64,000 bases of DNA from Ectocarpus siliculosus (taxonomy: Eukaryota; Sar; Phaeophyceae; Ectocarpales; Ectocarpaceae): the NCBI GenBank assembly GCA_000310025.1, contig FN649726.1, forward strand, positions 124,001 through 188,000, written 5' to 3'. Positions 12,401 through 23,475 of this stretch are shown here, in pieces (position 1 is the first letter of the stretch; the number at the start of each line of letters is the position of its first letter). The position numbers were made by a program, and so were the translations under genes. The notes beneath the pieces are model-generated. The model ran no database searches and had not been told where the DNA came from. It saw only the letters and a list, made by a program, of their open reading frames with translations.

Positions 12401-13768
12401 GGTTACCTGGTTGGGGTATCCCATGATAACGTTTTCGGTAATCGTTCGGGGAAGTATCGTGAGAGGGCGGGTTGTTGCACACTGCATGCGGTCGTTTCGC
12501 AGTATGACTTCGATACCTATCTTGTTAGGAATCGATGTATGTAGCTTCGATTTCGTCGACCCGTGCGTTGCTGAACAACACTACACCACAGTAAAGCTGT
12601 GGGCAGGCCCCTCTTGCATTGCATTGATTAGAATTTGAGGAACATGTAGTGTGTGGTGACCAGCGACGTGGTACGTGGCTTTCACCTTCTTTGCGATGGG
12701 TCATGCGTTTCTCGGTATCGTGCATAGCAAGTAGGACGGGTAGGGTTAGGTTGCCGTAACTCTTGTCTTCTTTGGTGGGCTTCTTAGCGAGTATTGCCTT
12801 CCTTCCTTACAAACCATGCAACGACTTGCCCATTCGTGAACAGTCAGTTGAGTCCTCTTCACGACCTTCGCTATACAGTAGTATGCGACAAGCCGTATGC
12901 TGTCATCATGCAGAAATGCTTTTTGCGGCCTCAATCGTGGTAGCAAGCAACAGAAACCCCGATGTCGGAATCTCTCGGAGTCTTATCACCCCTGTGCGAT
13001 AGCGACGACCCCCATGCGTGGCCCACGTGTCAAACATTCATGGAATACTGGGATACCTTCGCTGATTGTCGCGTACCCGTGTGCAACTGACCGCGCGACA
13101 ACCCTCAGTTCGACGGCACTTGCTGTTCTTTGTCTGATGGCATACCCAAGGTATACTGTTCGGCAGTTTGATGTTTGGAGGTATCAAGGTATAGCCTGCC
13201 ATAGACAAAGTGGTCGTTGATGCCCTTGGTTTCTGTCTTTTCAAGCAGGATGGTACAGATGAATGGGACCAAATCGGCGCCGTCGCGGAGACAGCAGATG
13301 GGACGGGCTTTGTACTGGTGGGGTCCACACAAGGAGACTGGGACGGGGACAACGCAGGCAATGGAGACTTCGCTGTGGTTATGTTGGATGTCGACGGCAA
13401 CGAATCTTGGAGGTGGCAGGTGCGGTGAGGTGTCAAAGCTTGCAGCTGCCGGGAAGGTTTGTTGCGAGCGTTTATTGTTACTGAACAGCATCCCTGTAGT
13501 GGTGCCGCATCCGTATAGCCATGTACATTAATAGCTGGTTTTCTCCGAACAAGATAATGAACAGAACTTGTCGTTCCTCGCATTCTCCGCTCCCGGCTAT
13601 TACCAGGATGGCACCACCGAACAAGAATGGCTAGTCGGTGTTGCTGTGCAAGACGACGGGAGTATCCTCCTCGCCGGTCAACAGATGGAAACGACTGGGG
13701 ATGAGAGCGTCTTTTTCACGGCATTGAAGCTTCAAGCGGATGGGGAGGAAGTAACCTGGCGTTGGCAG
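9436..13768 (+). CDS. Ectodomain exon block: SBBP-like beta-propeller blades
   Basis: Each blade carries a D/G-rich start, a central strand of the form SVVxAGYTSG, an NDFVAIKL-type strand, an (A/V)DG turn, and a closing W(R/K)WQ immediately before a GT donor. Good blades are 9436-9783 (split by one extra intron), 11415-11573, 12196-12369, 13249-13419 and 13607-13768; the last blade starts exon 14523. Exon 10504-10626 lacks the middle strand and ends WVVE. Around 9945-10055 a further blade is recognisable but frame-broken (a LDLD-like piece in another frame). Blade exons are 159-174 nt and phase 0-0, so duplication or loss of one exon keeps the frame. The pattern resembles the SBBP/beta-propeller repeat family; this assignment is by eye. 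Confidence 0.7.
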
Positions 13769-16700
13769 GTAAAACACGAACGGTTGCCGTCAGGAAACAA
13801 CGAAAGATGCAAAATATTTTAGCATGTTGGGAATGGTAGGGTTTTGCGTGTGTTTCTTTCGCCGATGTCCTTTTACCAAAAGAAAGTTCGTACGGAGTGA
13901 TTCTCGTGGGCGCATAGATGTTTCCGCTCATGGAGGGCATGGCAGCTCTGCCAATATTTTTCATTTTTCTGGGGAGAGAAAAGCAGAGGTATGTTTCGAA
14001 CTCGCGGAACGCCGTGTGCACACGATTTTCGCCACAAGTGGACCGTTTCTTACGCGTTTGCCGTGACCATGTCTTTCTACACCAGTCAGAAATGCTCGGG
14101 GACTGCACCACAGGAACCAATAACAACAGCAGACCAACAGGAACATTGAGAAAGAACATAAGATGCACCATAGAGACATTTACAAAGACAGAGAGAGTAG
14201 CAGCAGTGCATGACGACCATATTCTCGGGCTTCGTCACCCCTTTCTGTGTGTTTTCTTGTCCGTTCAACGTGCCTAGGCCGCTGCAGACCCTCTTGATTG
14301 TACGTTTGTCTGTTGGTGGATGACACTATGGGTCGCACTGCTCGCATGCAGGGCACCGTACAGAGCCCTCAAAAATTCAAGTCAATAAGCAACTTCCAAG
14401 TTGAACTGCAGCTGTGGCGTCCAGCGATTTTTTTCGATGGATGTTGTCAGCTCACCCACAGCGATGTAAGGATGCCCTTTAGCTTATCGTGGTATACCCG
14501 TTTCGCCGTCTGCGGTTGACAGGGGGGTAATGCAGGGGACGCCAGTAGACTGTACGATATGGCGGCGGGCGCTGACGGAAAGATGATTCTGGCTGGGTAC
14601 ACGGACGGGTCGTGGGAAGACGGCGCCAACCTGGGAGCAGATGATTTTTTGGCCGTTATGCTCAACACTATCGCAACTACACCCGCACCATCATCACCCG
14701 GCGGTGACACGGTAGGCGGCCCTACAGCCGCCCCATCTACCCCCGCCGCGGCCACACCTGCAACATCATCACCCGGCGGTGACGCGATAGGCGGCCCTAC
14801 GGGCGCGCCATCTCTCCCCGCCACAACAACACCAGGTACATCATCAGCCAGTGATTCTCCGACAGGCGGCCTCACAGCCGCACCTCTTAGCGATGGATCG
14901 GCCTCTAGCACTGCACCGATCATAGCGGGGGCGCTTTCCACCGCTGCTTTCGTGGCACTCTCCGCTGTCGGTTTTCTGCTGAGAAGGCGCAGAGCGGCGA
15001 AAAAGAACGGGGCAGACGGGGAAGACCCGCATGTTCTGCCTCTCGATGGGCTTGAAGACGGCCGGCAGCACGAAGTGAGCTTGAGCAAATCAGCTGTCAT
15101 CGACGGAGGCGGCAACCCGACCCTGCACCAAGAAAACCATTCTCCGCCCGCCAACCATGTTAAGTCGGTGGAGGCTGCGGCTAGCGGAGGAGGCGCCGCT
15201 GCAACGTTAAACACCTCGCAGCCGATTGATGCCGGCAAGGTTGCTGGTGTTGCACTAGCAGACGGTTCTGCCGAAGACTACTTGGCAAAGCAGCACTTCG
15301 TTGTGGCTACGACTTCCACGGCGGACGCCTCCACGCTCGATCGGGCCGCAGTAGCCGGCATCTTCGGTGAAGAAGCCGAGTTTTGGGCCGACGGACCAAA
15401 GCCAGCTTCTTCTGCAGCCGGTCGCCGTGGATCATGTAGCGATGTCGGAGTTGGACGCGCCGTGATGAATGCGGCGCAGGAGCTAGCGCAACGCTGCCAG
15501 ATTCCCGGCGTTAGCGAGGCGGCAGCCATGGTGTCCATTCTCGTCAATCTTGTGACAGATAGCCGCGACAGCAACAACAAGGGCGACGCTACGCTCAAGC
15601 AATGCCGCTCGGTTGTCATGGCGCTCGAACGGGCCGCGACGGTGGCTGGTGAGGTGAGCACGCGATATGGGAGCCTCCCCTTGTCTTTTTCGTTGGCGGT
15701 GTTACACGTTATGGCGGGCTTGCGACAATGTCGATTCGAAGCACCTTGCCCTTGGAAAACATATTCCGTACATGGTAAGAGACACAGAAAGGGAGCGAGA
15801 TGGAAACAAACCTAGTGAGACAGAAGAGGGTCCCGCGAAACCGATAAGAATTTTGGCAAATTATTATTATTCCGGGACAGATGTTTTTGAGTTTAATTAC
15901 GCGGGCGAAGCCCGTTAATACATATGTGAAACTCATTTATCTGCGGGGCGCACGCTTTTAAAAATACTGCACCCCTCTCTCTGAATCAACGAAGGAGAGG
16001 AGATCTGACATCAGGAGTAGAGGTGCCGTCACCGCGGCAGCAAAGAAATCACCGTGCAGCTTTGCTGCCATATGGGATGTTGATGAATGCTTTGGGGCGT
16101 GCGTTCAATTCAAAGAACCCCAGATGACGTCAAGAGAGCGAAGAAAGTAGGCAAGTAACCCGTAGTAGATATAGATAGATGCAGCGATGCCAGAGCATCA
16201 CAATCATCACGGTACTTAAAGCGGTAATGCTAATTACGACACCGGTGTCATAAAAAAATATTTTACGACACCGCTCAAAATGCTTCGACCCTATATTCTC
16301 TGTTTTCCTGCGGCTCTGAGCGGTCGCGCGAGCCTTCGTTCGTCCCATAGTGACCAGTGGTTGCCGAGATATGACCCAAAACGATGTCACGGTACCACCT
16401 GCTCGGTGTCGTAAATACGCACTGCGCGAAACTTTCCGAAAACACCTCCAACAAGGATGAAACGACCTTTGCTGTGTTCCAAGGGCCCCCAGCTGTCACA
16501 CAAGCCGTCAATTGGCCAAAACCAACCCGTGGTTCCCGAGATACGCCCAAGAATGTGGCCACAGCACCACCTCGCTCGCCGGTGCCGTAAATACGACACT
16601 GCGCGAAACATTCCAAGAAACTAATTTCGCTGTGGTCCCACGCCCACCAGCTGTAGCGCAAGTCGTTATTCAGCCGAAACCAACATGAGATACGCCCCAA

Positions 16701-19700
16701 GAGTGTGGCAACAGCACCACCTCGCCCGCAGGTGTCGTAAATACGACACCGCGCGAAAAGTTCCGATAACAAATCCTATGGGCACAATACCATTTTTGCT
16801 GTGGTCCCACGCCCACCAGCTGTCGCGTAAGTCATTATTCGGCCGAAACCAACATGGGGCTCCCGAGATACATGTGGTTGCCGCCAACATGTAGTCCTAC
16901 ATTGTGCCTTTCGCTCGTTGGCTAACGGCCGGTCATGTTCAGGTAGGTGTTCTTGCTCCTGCTAAGTCGACGTTTGTTTGCACCGTTAATGTGTCGCACC
17001 CCACACGCATACCTGACTGTTCGGGCGGTGCAAGTTCCCTTTCAAAAGGCTCGCAGTCTGAAACGGGGAGAAACGTTTTGCTACTTGTTGATGATGTACG
17101 GTGAAGTTGCGAAGCACGTATTGCGTTCGGATGTTGAAGACGTCACCACAGAGACGCGTTGTCGACGGAACATCGCCTATCGAATATAGTACCGGGCGTA
17201 AGACGAACAATCACGTTGAAAATTGGAGCAGTCGACGAGCACACCCTCGCACACGAACGCGCCAATAGAAAAATGTAGGATATTCGATGTAACCGCACCG
17301 TGCCGTATTCAATGCGCAAAAGATTGAAGCTGCCTCCCCTTCCGCTGTAGGAACGACGCCAAAGTCAACCATGCATTCGGCATCGTTCTTTTTCCCGTCC
17401 TTCGATGTCCACCTTCGGCCGAATCCTCCATCCTAGACGATCTCCGGCCTTGTCCTTTAGCCCCCGCTGGTTGGCGGGTGTCGCAGTACAGCCGATGTGC
17501 GATCGCTCCTCTTCTCGCTTGACATCAAGACGTCTTCCTCGCGGGTCGAAACGTTTCGGCTTCTCTTTGTTGGGGGCCAGTGCTGGATTCGCGGTCCTCT
17601 GCCCACCGAGCAGGTACTGGTCGTATGCCCCGTCTTCGGGTCTGTATATCCAGGGCTTGGTCAGTCGAAACTGAACGCAAGATTTCGTCCACGTTCTCCT
17701 TGCTCTTGGCTGTCATCGTGGCGAAGACTCGGCGATGATTGAATGCCTTGGGCGTTCTGCCACACCTTCTGCACGTGCTGCGGGGTGCACGGTCTCGTTG
17801 TCGAAGTCGTCGCTGAAATTAAGTTCGCAGTTGTGATCGTCATCGCCGCTACTCCTATTCTTTTGCCCGAGTAGGCATCACTGCCGTCATCCTCCTGGTC
17901 ATCGCCGCTACTCCTACCCTTGCCCGAGTAGGCATCACTGTCGGGATCCTCCTGGCCGTCGCTGCTACTCCTATTCTTGTCGGAATAGTCGTCACTTGTC
18001 GTCATCCTGCCCCTTGATGGTGCCATTCCCGCTTCTCCCCCTCTCCACGCTCTTGTTCGGCAGACTGCCGTCGATGACACTCTCGTTGGTGCCAGTATAA
18101 CTGCCATCTGCTGTGCGCCCCCCCGAACTCTTGCCCCTACACACTCTTTTCCCCTGCCGGTTTGGTGGTTGTTGGCGTACCGGCATCGATCTGGCATGCG
18201 CTACGTTGGCGTCGACGACACCAGGAGGAACCGTCTGCATGCAACCTCTTAAATCCATCACCACATTGTACGAGGCTGGTTTGAGATTTCATCCTCGTGG
18301 ACCTTGAAAACGGTTGCAAAGCCAAGATTCCGGTGGCCCACGTCAAAGTGTGAACTGCGTCCCGATTCCGACGTGCATATCTCCCTGGTTTGATCGAATC
18401 AGAGGGAAAATATCGCAGGGCATCGTTGCCAAATATATGCTCCACTGTCAACTGTGAGGAGGGTAACTCGTCGAGGTAACCGATATGCATCTGAAACAAT
18501 ACCCTGCGTTTTCAGTACAACGACACGGTGGTCAACTTGGGAGCTTGAGAGTGAACGTGGTGCAAACTTCTATGGCATCCCAAAGGAATTTGTACCGTCA
18601 TTGAAGAAATAGAGCTCCATGGAAACACGGTCTTCACGAAGTTCACTCATTCCGTCTTACAGATGACATTCATAAGCAGGCTTTCGGTGCCCCAAGTTGC
18701 GGTGTGAAACCGGGTCCCGAATCCTTTGAAACATGCTGTTCACTTTCGTAACCCTACGTGAGAATTTCAGTCCTTCCTTCTTGCCCATGGCATTCATTCG
18801 AGGGTTGTAGGTGCGAGAAGTCCGGGTCTGAAATCGAGTCCCGCCTCCGACACGCATACACCCTTGTTTGCTTGTGTCAGAGGCATAACATCGTAGGGCG
18901 TCATCGAGCAAAATATGTTTAGCTGTCAGCTTCGAGGAGGGTCAATTGTCGAGAGAACCCATACGGATCTGAAACAAGACTCTGTGTTTTCGGTAGCACC
19001 ACACAGTGATTGCATTAGGAGACAAAGTTCTTCGAAATCTGTGATATCCCAAACAACGTGGTACCACATGTCATCGAAGAAACAGAGCTTCACGGAAACA
19101 CGGTCTTCACGAACTTCACTCATTCATTCTTGCCGATGACATTCACAGGCAAAGCTTTCGGTGCCCCAAGCTGCAGCTCCCAGGCTCCCGGCTCCCGGCT
19201 GATGCGTGTTGGTCGGTGAACTGGTTGGTTCGAATGCGGTGCTCAGAAGAAAGCGGCGTAATGGCCAACAATACTCGCAAATAGACAAGACCCCAAGTAG
19301 GTGCGAAGTAAAATGTGGACAGCTGATTGGCAGACGCCAAGGTACCTCTGTCCCGTCCCGGTGGCTTTATGCTGCAGAGTTCTTTGTGTCCACCGTATTG
19401 AATCCAAACCCTTGTGTCAGATCTTTCCAAAAACTGAAGAAATACATGTTCATCGTTGACAGCGTACTCTTTCCACTCTCCAAAATTGTGAATTGTGAGC
19501 GTCCATCTTCCTAACTCGTGCTCGGCCCAACCACTACCTCTTACTACCAACATCCAGGCAAGCAACGCGACCGGAGAGGTAGCGCGTGTTCTGATCGAAG
19601 ACGTACACGACGCAGTCTTCGACCTAGCGGAGCTCATCAAAATGTTTAGGAGTAAGAACAAGGTTTCGAAGATTCTGATGTCTACGCTGTTTAAGCGACG

Positions 19701-22150
19701 CCAGGACGAGCTGGACGCGGTCGTTGACAGAGCCATCCTGCGCCTGCAAGTGAGTGGACGACAGCACCGTATGTTTGTAGGTTCCACGACGTGAGGTCGT
19801 TGTCATTTCCATACGCTTGCACGAGCAGTTTTATGCTGAACACCCGCAACTACGTAATGCATTGACACGGGTTAGCTGTCCTGCGTGGGTCTCCTTGCTA
19901 GCTTTACACCCGAGTTGTTCCCCTTAACTAATCAGCAAATGTTCTCTTTGCTCCGCTTGTTCCCTGTCCGGAATGCTATGTCCCCAGCTGGGTCTGCAGG
20001 TGCAAGTCGGGCACGACGTAAACGCAGTGAAGAACGATATCAGCGCGGTAAAGGAAGGGATTCTCCTCTACAAGGTGCGCCATAAAGAACAAACCGTACT
20101 CTACCCGCCGCAGATTTCGTATGAAAGGTTGTGATTTGGTGTAAGCCCGTCACCGAATCGTCGTTGGGCTCAACCGAGTCGGCATTTTAGCCAAGGCTAC
20201 TTGGGATCCAAACGCCCCCGTCACTTCTATGCCCGGCGCTATTTGTCGTTCTTTCAGGGTCTCGAAGAGGCAACGTCAGAGTCTCTGGCGGAGGCTCGTA
20301 GCACAAGGCGACAGCGCAAGCTCGACCAGATCGAGATCCCTGAGGAGCATCTGACCATTACGGATGACTTGCTGGGGAGGGGCGGCTTCGGCGAGGTCTT
20401 CTTAGCTGACTACAACGGCCGAAACGCGGCGTGCAAGGTACCTATAAGAGCTACGTAGTTGAGTTGGCAGTTTCGGTTCATTCGGTAGGAGCCGGGGAAA
20501 GAGGGACCACCTTTCATTTAGCCGCCACCCACAGTTCCCAGCGAAATGAGTGTTCGCGCGGTTGGCTGGTTTGGAAAGATGTTCTAGGTGCACGGATTTA
20601 CTGCACGACGCCAACGAGCGCAAAGAACTCTCGCAAGATTGGCTTTTTCAGTCGAGACGGGCCGTGTTCTTTGTCTAAACCAGAACTGATGTTCTGTACA
20701 GCGGCTCGAACTCCATGCACGAGGAGTCTGCAATTTTGATCGTTGAGGCGGTCCTAAGGTCGTCAAACCCATGTGACATCCCAGGTACACAACCAGCGAG
20801 AGTTTTGCTCGTTAGTGAGGCACTTGAGCCATCTGCGGGCTTGCCATTTTATGCGGCTGCCCCGCCCACGCCCGCTCCGCGGCCTTTCCGGTGTAGGTAG
20901 TGCATGTCGCCCACGACCAAGGCGCACTCAGGGAGATCTACGAACTCGGCCAATCGGTCGCCAGCAGCCATTCCAAAACCCAGCGCGAGCAGAACCAGCG
21001 CAGAGCGTTCCTCCGCGAGCTGGAGGCCATGATCCGCTTGCAGAGTCCTCACACGGTGAATGTCTACGGAGCGGTCACATGTCTGCCAGACCGGCTTATT
21101 CTGGTCATGGAGCTTCTCTCCGGCGGCGACCTCCGAACGCTGTTGAGTAGCTGTGATCAACCTTTTCCTGAGGAGCAGTCCCGCCGGATCATTGGAGACG
21201 TTTGCTCTGGCATGGCTTTCTTACACAGCAAAGACACGGTCCACGGTGACCTTAAGTCTGCAAACGTTCTTCTGGACGGCGCTGGCAGGGCCAAGGTGGG
21301 ATCGGCTGGTTGCGGAGTCTGGACGAACGGCGGAGATGGTTTTCCCACCTCAACGTCCGGTGTATTTTTCGCGGCGTGGGATGTTTTGGCACTCTCATTC
21401 AGAGAAATACTTAGAAGGTTCGAACCATTCAAGACGTTCGTGAGATCGGTGGTAGAATGGAGATTACACAGGCTTCGTTCCATGAGTCGAGGCTTTTTAA
21501 CAAATCACCACGAACATCACTGGTGCCCCGACCATCCCGAGCATTCTCTCCTCCTTGGAAAATCAACTTCTCCTCCTGCCTATTCCAGATCGGTGATTTT
21601 GGGACGTCTCGATGGGCGCAGCACACCAACTCGACCGGCCTTGCTACGTACACCACGAGGTCTAGCCGGAGCACCCCCATGAGTCTTGCCTGGAGCGCTC
21701 CGGAGGTGCATCCATCACACAAGAGTGTTTTGTGGCTGTCCCTCCGGTGCAGATCTGAAATCTGAGTGTATTGCCCTCCAGTTGCAGCCTGTCGACCTCT
21801 ACAATGTCTCAATCGAAACACGTTAGCCTCACCCTTGTCAATCCTTTGACTGACGTGCCCTGTACGAATGACAGGTGTTAGAAGCCGAGGGAAGCACATA
21901 CGAAAGCGACGTGTATAGCTTCGGAATCGTGGCTTGGGAGGTTATTTCGAAGAAGATGCCCTGGGCGGACAAGATCCGCCCCAGGGACGTCATATGCGCC
22001 GTCCTAAAGGGGCTGCGGCCTGTCATCCCGGCTGGTGCGACGGTCGATATTGCTGATGTAATGAAAGCCTGCTGGGCCGAGGAGCCCGAGGCCCGACCTA
22101 AATTTGGCGCTATCATGGAGGGTCTCAAGCTGAACGGTTGGAAAGAGTAG
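9436..22150 (+). CDS. Receptor kinase: propeller-repeat ectodomain, TM, MLKL-like helical region, TKL kinase
   Basis: I join 14 exons: 9436-9505, 9674-9783, 10504-10626, 11415-11573, 12196-12369, 13249-13419, 13607-13768, 14523-15653, 19558-19749, 20000-20074, 20258-20437, 20897-21295, 21589-21705, 21875-22150. They sum to 3339 nt in one open frame (at least 1112 aa); all junctions are phase 0 except the first. The start codon and signal peptide were not found, so the 5' end is open. In order the protein has SBBP-like blades, a stalk, one membrane helix, a basic stop-transfer stretch, a helical region, and a Ser/Thr or dual kinase of the TKL type ending at a TAG. Inferred role: plasma-membrane sensor with cytoplasmic kinase output; the ligand is unknown. 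A transposon arm occupies the 3.9-kb intron after 15653. Individual blade exons, especially 10504-10626, are less certain than the kinase exons. Confidence 0.8.
14523..15653 (+). CDS. Exon: last blade, Pro/Thr/Ser stalk, TM helix, start of helical region
   Basis: This 377-codon exon begins with a last blade (MILAGYTDGSW, then DDFLAVML). It continues as a stalk of about 75 residues with repeated SSPGGD...GGPT units, likely O-glycosylated. One hydrophobic helix follows (about 14915-14982, APIIAGALSTAAFVALSAVG and onward), stopped by RRRRAAKK. The next 150 residues are low-complexity cytoplasmic linker. From about 15460 amphipathic helices begin (AVMNAAQELAQRC, then AAAMVSILVNLV and KQCRSVVMALERAATVAGE). 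The GTGAGC donor is at 15654. If this intron is retained the frame runs to a stop at 15813-15815, giving a membrane protein without the kinase. Confidence 0.8.
16222..19170 (+). mobile_element. Transposon arm E1 (one terminus only)
   Basis: The arm begins CGGTAATGCTAATTACGACA, the same terminus as element E2. It continues through subterminal repeats with period about 170 bp (GGTGTCGTAAAT near 16407, 16579 and 16730), a unique zone, an acidic open frame on the minus strand (18264-17661), and about two internal units of about 480 bp (from about 18300). This order matches E2 from 28323 back to about 25.0 kb in reverse complement. The opposite terminus is missing, and similarity fades near 19170. 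The element therefore lies opposite to E2 and flanks the helical/kinase exons with an inverted partner. Confidence 0.75.
17661..18264 (-). pseudogene. Transposon-associated acidic open frame (E1 copy)
   Basis: Two overlapping frames hold the counterpart of the E2 frame at 26263-26730: QPPNRQGKRV, then DGSLPNKSVERG, then an acidic zone. The acidic zone contains a tandem repeat of about 57 bp (about 17825-17995) giving DDQEDDGSDAYSGKGRSSG-type units. The frame is interrupted relative to E2. I recognise no enzyme motif. Confidence 0.5.
19558..20074 (+). CDS. Exons 19558-19749 and 20000-20074: MLKL-like helical region and brace
   Basis: Exon 19558-19749 encodes VLIEDVHDAVFDLAELIKMF, then SKNKVSKILMSTLFKRRQDE and LDAVVDRAILRLQ. 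Exon 20000-20074 encodes VQVGHDVNAVKNDISAVKEG and ILLYK. Together with the helices at the end of the previous exon this gives four or five amphipathic helices just before a kinase. The block 'F-S-N/K-x-S/N ... LF-K ... D-V/A ... L-Q-V' resembles, to my eye, the fourth helix region and brace of animal MLKL, and the position is the same. Plant MLKL relatives likewise join a HeLo/RPW8-type bundle to a kinase. The similarity is suggestive, not proven. Confidence 0.6.
20258..22150 (+). CDS. TKL protein kinase domain exons
   Basis: Five exons form a full catalytic domain: 20258-20437 (Gly loop GRGGFGEV; lysine in AACK), 20897-21295 (helix C ELEAM; catalytic loop VHGDLKSANVLL), 21589-21705 (DFG in IGDFGTSRW; APE in SLAWSAPE), and 21875-22150 (SDVYSFGIVAWEV, PEARPKF, stop TAG). 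The ATP lysine, helix-C Glu, catalytic Asp, Asn and DFG Asp are all present, so activity is expected. The Arg of HRD is replaced by Gly, making it a non-RD kinase, which often means control other than by activation-loop phosphorylation. The SDVYSFG and HxDLKSxN motifs place it in the TKL group. Confidence 0.88.
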
Positions 22151-23475
22151 ACACGCGGGGTACAATTTGTTGTTCGGAGAATACTGCTATGTATGTTGTT
22201 TTTGGACACGCCGCGTTCTGGCCACCGGCTTGGTCTGGGAGGACGCACGTTTCTTGAAGCTTACATTTACAATTGGAGTAAGCAATTTTCGCCGAGCATT
22301 GGGCCCCACTTCCATAAGTTGACGGAAGTCGGACTTCTACCGTGTACCCGAGGCACCTGGGACCTTGCAGGGTTTGTTGGGGGAATTAGGTGTGCTGCGC
22401 GACGTACTGTAGTTCAGGGCACAACAGACAGTGATCTCCTACTTCAAATTCCTGCCAATGGACAGCATGAAGGAGAAATTTAGTTATTCTGTCATGATTC
22501 TGTTGAGCATTTTTTTAGAAGCGTCACCGGATGCTGTGGTGGTTCGGATGTCACTCTCAGTTGACACCCGTTCCTTTTCCGGAGAAATATGGTTTACCTG
22601 TGAACGTCTGTGAGCGGGCCATATTCATGCACGTCCGAAGCAACGCATGCGGGCTGGGCTTCTCGCTGTGGTGCGTTCTCAACGGCCATCACTTCATACT
22701 CTTTCATGCCAAGGAGCCAGAGTGTTGACGTGATGCCCACGCGGGACTGGCAATGGGAGATATTTGCCGTCGTAGACGGACGAACCAATCCAATATTGAC
22801 CAAGGGTGGCCTACTTGATCAGGTTAACTACCCGTTTTCCGCGATTATTCCGCTCAGTATGTCAACAGGCGAACAGCAGTTTGCTATCGTCCTGCCTCGC
22901 TTGCGGGGGGGCAATCGGGAAGTGGTTTTGTTTGGCACCCGGCGGTCGGTATGATACGCTGAGTCCTTGGGGCAACTCTTTGGAGCGTTCGCAATGGATT
23001 GGACGTGTGCTTTCGTGTTCGGTGTTTGGTGTTTCGCACAGAGTTGACTTCACTTGTGCATCTATACGCGCACATAGTAGTAAATTGCATTTGGCATCGC
23101 CCCGGATGGGTAAACTCGAAGTAGGTTGTTCTTCGTGTGATTGGGTGTGGATGACTATAGCCTCTGTTCCGAGGTGTCTGTCGACGAAGCGGTACTACCG
23201 CTGCTATTTGTAAAATCGTTCGGGGTGAGGATGGCATGGTTTCGCGGGGATCACATAAATGCAGTCGCACTTACACGGTAGTGAGGAGTTTGGCTGGATA
23301 TTGGCCGTATCTAGTTTACGGTGGCACATTTTCTACACTACATGTAGTATCCGCGTCTTACCAGCGGGACCTCACATTCGAGAACAGGGGGCTATAGCTA
23401 GAAAGAACAAAATTACTACGAGATACCGGCAGCAATGGTGGCAATCTTAAGGTTTCCCCCCACCATTTAATTATT
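22151..23475. other. 3' flank of receptor gene, no gene seen
   Basis: No exon-like frame or RNA gene is recognisable. Part of this must be the 3' UTR of the kinase gene. Confidence 0.5.

Larger units (their letters stand above)
15654..19557 (+). other. 3.9-kb intron hosting a transposon arm
   Basis: The intron runs from the GTGAGC donor at 15654 to a CATCCAG acceptor ending at 19557, both phase 0. About 2.95 kb of it is mobile-element sequence (about 16222-19170). The native remainder (15654-16221 and about 19171-19557) has no coding feature. Confidence 0.7.
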
